Origin: Clostridia bacterium
GTDB taxonomy: Bacteria > Bacillota > Clostridia > Oscillospirales > CAG-272
DNA: 9,314 nucleotides
Direction of reading: 5' to 3'
NCBI GenBank assembly: GCA_024404435.1
Contig: JAKSPW010000038.1
Location: 1 to 9,314 of the forward strand
Part shown: piece after piece, positions 6,700 to 9,314 of the stretch
How the letters are laid out: each line of letters opens with the position of its first letter
How positions within the stretch are numbered: the first letter of the stretch is position 1
The notes under the pieces: model-generated
Database searches by the model: none
Seen by the model: the letters and a program-made list of their open reading frames with translations, nothing else
What the model was told of the DNA's origin: nothing
Position numbers and translations under genes: made by a program

Positions 6700-8760
6700 A
6701 TGGCAGACTACAAAACAGACAGCATTCGCAACATAGTTCTGATGGGTCATGGAGGAAGCGGCAAAACGTCGATCGCCGAGGCTATGCTTTTCGCAACCAA
6801 GGCAATAGATAGAATGGGCAAAACGACTGACGGCAACACCGTTTGCGACTACGACCAGGACGAGATCAGAAAGGGCTTCTCGCTCACGCTTTCTCTCGCT
6901 CCCGTTATCTGGAAGAACACGAAGATCAACGTGATCGACACCCCCGGTTTCCTCGACTTCAAGGGCGAGGCTCTCCAGGCAGTCCGCGCGGCTGACGCTG
7001 CAGTCATCACGGTAGACGCAAAGAGCGGCCTTGAGGTCGGTGCTGAGCTCGCATGGGAAATGGCATGCGACGAGAATATCCCGAAGGCGTTCTTCATCAA
7101 CAAGTGCGACGACGCAGACGCTGACTTCGACAGAGTCTTCACACAGCTCTCCGACGAATTCGGCACGTCCGTCTGCCCCGTATTCGTTTCCGCAGGCAAC
7201 GGCAAGATGATCGACCTCATCGACATGAAGGCGTTCACCTACGACGCAAAGGGCAACAGAACCGAGACCGCCATGACCGACGATCTCCAGAGCGTCGCTG
7301 CAAATTACAGAGACAAATTCCTCGAGGCTATCTCCATGACGAGTGAAGAGCTCCTCGAGAAGTACATGATGGAAGAAGAGATCACCCGCAAGGAAGCGTC
7401 CGACGCTCTCCACAGCGGAATCGCCGACGGCTCCATCGTTCCCGTTTACTGCGGCTCCGCAGTCAACCTCTGGGGCATCATCGCCCTCATGGACGCAGTT
7501 GTCGAATCCTTCCCGAACCACATGGTCAAGAAGACCGAGACTATCATCCGCGACGGCAAGGAAGAGAAGCTCGAGATCAAGGCTGACGCCGCACCGAGCG
7601 TCTTCGTATTCAAGACGATCGCCGACCCGTTCGTAGGTAAGATGTCCTTCTTCAAGGTCATGAACGGTACTCTTAACAAGGATACCGCACTCAAGAACAT
7701 CACGACGGGCAAGGACGAGAAGTTCGCTCACATCATGACGATCCGCGGCAAGAAGCAGACCGAAGTCGACGTTCTCAACTGCGGCGACATCGGCGTTGTG
7801 ACGAAGCTCACGGCTACCAACACCAACGACACTCTCACCACGGGTGAAGAGTTCGAATACAGAAAGATCGTCTTCCCGCGTCCGTACATGGAAAAGGCTA
7901 TCGTTCCCGCAGCAAAGGGCGACGAAGACAAGATCTCCACGGGTATCCAGAAGATCCTCGAAGAGGACCCGACGATCCGTTACGAGAACAATGCCGAGAC
8001 AAAGCAGATGACCATCTTCGGTATGGGCGACATGCACCTCGACATCCTCATCTCCAGAATGAAGAACCGTTACGGCACGGCAATCCTTCTCGAAGAGCCC
8101 CGTATCGCTTACCGCGAGACGATCAAGGGACGCTCCGACGTCGAAGGCAAGCACAAGAAACAGTCCGGCGGTTCCGGTCAGTACGGTCACGTCAAGATGC
8201 GTTTCTCACACGGTGAGGAAGAGGGACTTACGTTCACGCAGTCCGTTGTCGGCGGTACTGTTCCGAAGGGATACTACCCGGCAGTTGAAAAAGGACTTCT
8301 CGAGGCTATGACGAAGGGCGTTCTCGCCGGATATCCCGTTGTCAACCTCGCGGCTGACCTGTACGACGGTTCTTACCACCCCGTTGACTCGAACGAAATC
8401 TCCTTCAAGCTCGCTGCAAAGCTCGCTTACAAGGAAGGTCTCCCGAAGGCCAACCCCGTTATCCTCGAGCCGATCGGAACGCTGAAGGTCTGCGTACCCG
8501 GCGACCTCGTCGGTGACGTCATGGGCGACCTCAACAAGAGACGCGGCAGAGTGCTCGGCATGAACCCGTACGAAAAGAAGAGCGGCTACCAGATCGTCGA
8601 GGCTGACGTTCCGAAGGCTGAAATGTCCGACTACACGATCGTTCTCAGAGCTATGACTCAGGGACGCGGCAGATACGACTTCGACGTTGACAGATACGAA
8701 GAGGTACCCGGCAACATCGCTCAGAAGATCATCGCAGAGTCCAAGAACAACGAAGAATAA
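6700..8760 (+). CDS. EF-G-like translational GTPase (EF-G2 type)
   Basis: The 686-residue protein has the full EF-G domain order: GTPase domain (about 1-280), beta-barrel domain II, domain III, domain IV with GGSGQYGHV and VGGTVPKGYYPAVEKG, and domain V. The P-loop is GHGGSGKT (16-23) rather than the AHIDAGKTT of housekeeping EF-G. Switch II reads DTPGFLDF (80-87), so F84 stands where EF-G and EF-Tu have the catalytic histidine. The guanine motif is NKCD (134-137) and SAG is at 164-166. These features place it with the EF-G2/FusA2 paralogues rather than canonical FusA. ATG 6700 is chosen for AAGGAG (6687-6692), 7 bases upstream; the upstream in-frame ATG at 6652 lacks a usable site. Codon choice is strongly biased (CTC, ATC, GAC, AAG), as in highly expressed genes. 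The family's role is not settled, and ribosome binding with slow or absent GTP hydrolysis is plausible. Confidence 0.93.
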   Translation: MADYKTDSIRNIVLMGHGGSGKTSIAEAMLFATKAIDRMGKTTDGNTVCDYDQDEIRKGFSLTLSLAPVIWKNTKINVIDTPGFLDFKGEALQAVRAADAAVITVDAKSGLEVGAELAWEMACDENIPKAFFINKCDDADADFDRVFTQLSDEFGTSVCPVFVSAGNGKMIDLIDMKAFTYDAKGNRTETAMTDDLQSVAANYRDKFLEAISMTSEELLEKYMMEEEITRKEASDALHSGIADGSIVPVYCGSAVNLWGIIALMDAVVESFPNHMVKKTETIIRDGKEEKLEIKADAAPSVFVFKTIADPFVGKMSFFKVMNGTLNKDTALKNITTGKDEKFAHIMTIRGKKQTEVDVLNCGDIGVVTKLTATNTNDTLTTGEEFEYRKIVFPRPYMEKAIVPAAKGDEDKISTGIQKILEEDPTIRYENNAETKQMTIFGMGDMHLDILISRMKNRYGTAILLEEPRIAYRETIKGRSDVEGKHKKQSGGSGQYGHVKMRFSHGEEEGLTFTQSVVGGTVPKGYYPAVEKGLLEAMTKGVLAGYPVVNLAADLYDGSYHPVDSNEISFKLAAKLAYKEGLPKANPVILEPIGTLKVCVPGDLVGDVMGDLNKRRGRVLGMNPYEKKSGYQIVEADVPKAEMSDYTIVLRAMTQGRGRYDFDVDRYEEVPGNIAQKIIAESKNNEE

Positions 8761-8765
8761 TTTAC

Positions 8766-8794
8766 AAAAAAGCACCGCGAAAGCGGTGCTTTTT
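8766..8794 (+). terminator. Intrinsic terminator after the EF-G-like gene
   Basis: AGCACCGC (8771-8778) and GCGGTGCT (8783-8790) form a perfect 8-bp stem with a GAAA tetraloop. It is flanked by an A-run before and TTTT after, so the stem can extend by A-T pairs. It begins 5 bases after the stop codon at 8760. The T-run abuts the next gene's ribosome binding site directly, leaving no room for a promoter. Confidence 0.92.
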
Positions 8795-8805
8795 GGAGGG
8801 AAAAT

Positions 8806-9314
8806 ATGAAAGTTGCACTTTTAGGTGATTCCATCAGACTTCAGGGCTACGGTCTTAAGGTACCGGAGCTTCTCGGCAAAGACTTTGAGGTCTGGCAGTC
8901 GGAGGACAACGGCAGATTCTCGAAATACACGCTTCGCATGCTGTACGAGCAGAGAAACGTACTGAACGAATGTGACGTGATCCATTGGAACAACGGTCTG
9001 TGGGACGTGTGCCGTTTCTCGGACGACTGCCCGTTCTCGACGGAGACGGAATACGTCGAAAATATGCTGAGGATCGCAAAGACTCTGCTCGCGACCGGCG
9101 CGAAGGTCATCTTCGCGACCACGACTCCGGTCTCGCCGAAGAATCCGGAGATCAAAAACTCCACCGTCGGAAGATATAACTCTCTGATCGTGCCCGAGCT
9201 TGAAAAACTCGGCGTGATAATCAACGATCTCTATACTACGATCGCCGCCGATATCGACAGATATATCTGCGACGACCTCATCCACCTCTCAGATGAAGGC
9301 ATCGACCTCGCGGC
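8806..9314 (+). CDS. SGNH/GDSL-family hydrolase, probable esterase (3' end missing)
   Basis: The frame stays open to the right edge, giving 169 complete residues; SGNH proteins are usually about 180-230, so little is missing. GDS (7-9) in KVALLGDSI is the block I nucleophile motif. HWNNGLWD (60-67) fits block III with its oxyanion asparagine. DDLIHLSDEG (156-165) is block V, with D157 and H160 completing the triad. VIFATTTPVSP (101-111) is the usual strand before block V. There is no signal peptide, so a cytoplasmic carbohydrate deacetylase or lysophospholipase/thioesterase-type activity is possible; the substrate cannot be read from sequence. GGAGGG (8795-8800) lies 5 bases before ATG 8806 and directly follows the upstream terminator T-run. 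Expression thus seems to depend on read-through or on a promoter inside the upstream gene. Confidence 0.9.
   Translation, partial: MKVALLGDSIRLQGYGLKVPELLGKDFEVWQSEDNGRFSKYTLRMLYEQRNVLNECDVIHWNNGLWDVCRFSDDCPFSTETEYVENMLRIAKTLLATGAKVIFATTTPVSPKNPEIKNSTVGRYNSLIVPELEKLGVIINDLYTTIAADIDRYICDDLIHLSDEGIDLA

Noticed and set aside
6469..8190. A 573-codon open frame on the minus strand opposite the EF-G-like gene
   Set aside because: It is an artefact of the strong CTC/GAC/AAG codon bias of the sense gene, which removes stops from the complementary frame. It has no family resemblance.

Overview
The window looks like chromosome from a Gram-positive anaerobe of class Clostridia, probably an uncultured gut lineage. 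The evidence is Firmicutes-style HPr kinase, strong GGAGG-type ribosome binding sites, consensus TTGACA/TATAAT promoters, an ECF folate transporter under a tetrahydrofolate riboswitch, and a GC-rich codon choice with AGA arginine and CTC/CTT leucine. The genus cannot be named from sequence reading alone.

Layout. Positions 1-2607 (minus strand) hold most of a large cytoplasmic glycoside hydrolase of GH106-like architecture, running off the left edge. It is divergent from hprK (2841-3785, plus), the HPr kinase/phosphorylase that sets carbon catabolite repression. The 233-base gap carries two consensus promoters arranged as an exact mirror image around a central 57-base near-perfect inverted repeat. 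Downstream of hprK lies a THF riboswitch (about 3818-3929), then folT (folate ECF S component, 4007-4564), folC (folylpolyglutamate synthase, 4577-5851) and a small lipoprotein gene of unknown function (5858-6496), closed by an intrinsic terminator at 6501-6523. A separate promoter (6597-6625) drives an EF-G-like GTPase of the EF-G2 type (6700-8760). This is followed by a strong terminator fused to the ribosome binding site of an SGNH/GDSL esterase-like gene (8806 to the right edge, truncated).

How the genes fit together. folT imports folate and folC adds the polyglutamate tail that retains it, so the riboswitch senses the end product and throttles uptake. The lipoprotein sits 6 bases after folC and is probably co-expressed. 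No terminator is visible between hprK and the riboswitch, so read-through from the hprK promoter may supply the transcript the riboswitch controls. The pairing of a sugar hydrolase with hprK across a symmetric regulatory region is suggestive, but functional linkage is inference.

No stretch of more than 300 bases lacks a gene. No tRNA, rRNA, CRISPR array, insertion sequence or phage gene was seen. The least ordinary items are the mirror-symmetric divergent promoter, the EF-G paralogue lacking the catalytic histidine, the terminator/RBS fusion before the esterase gene, and the unknown lipoprotein in the folate operon.
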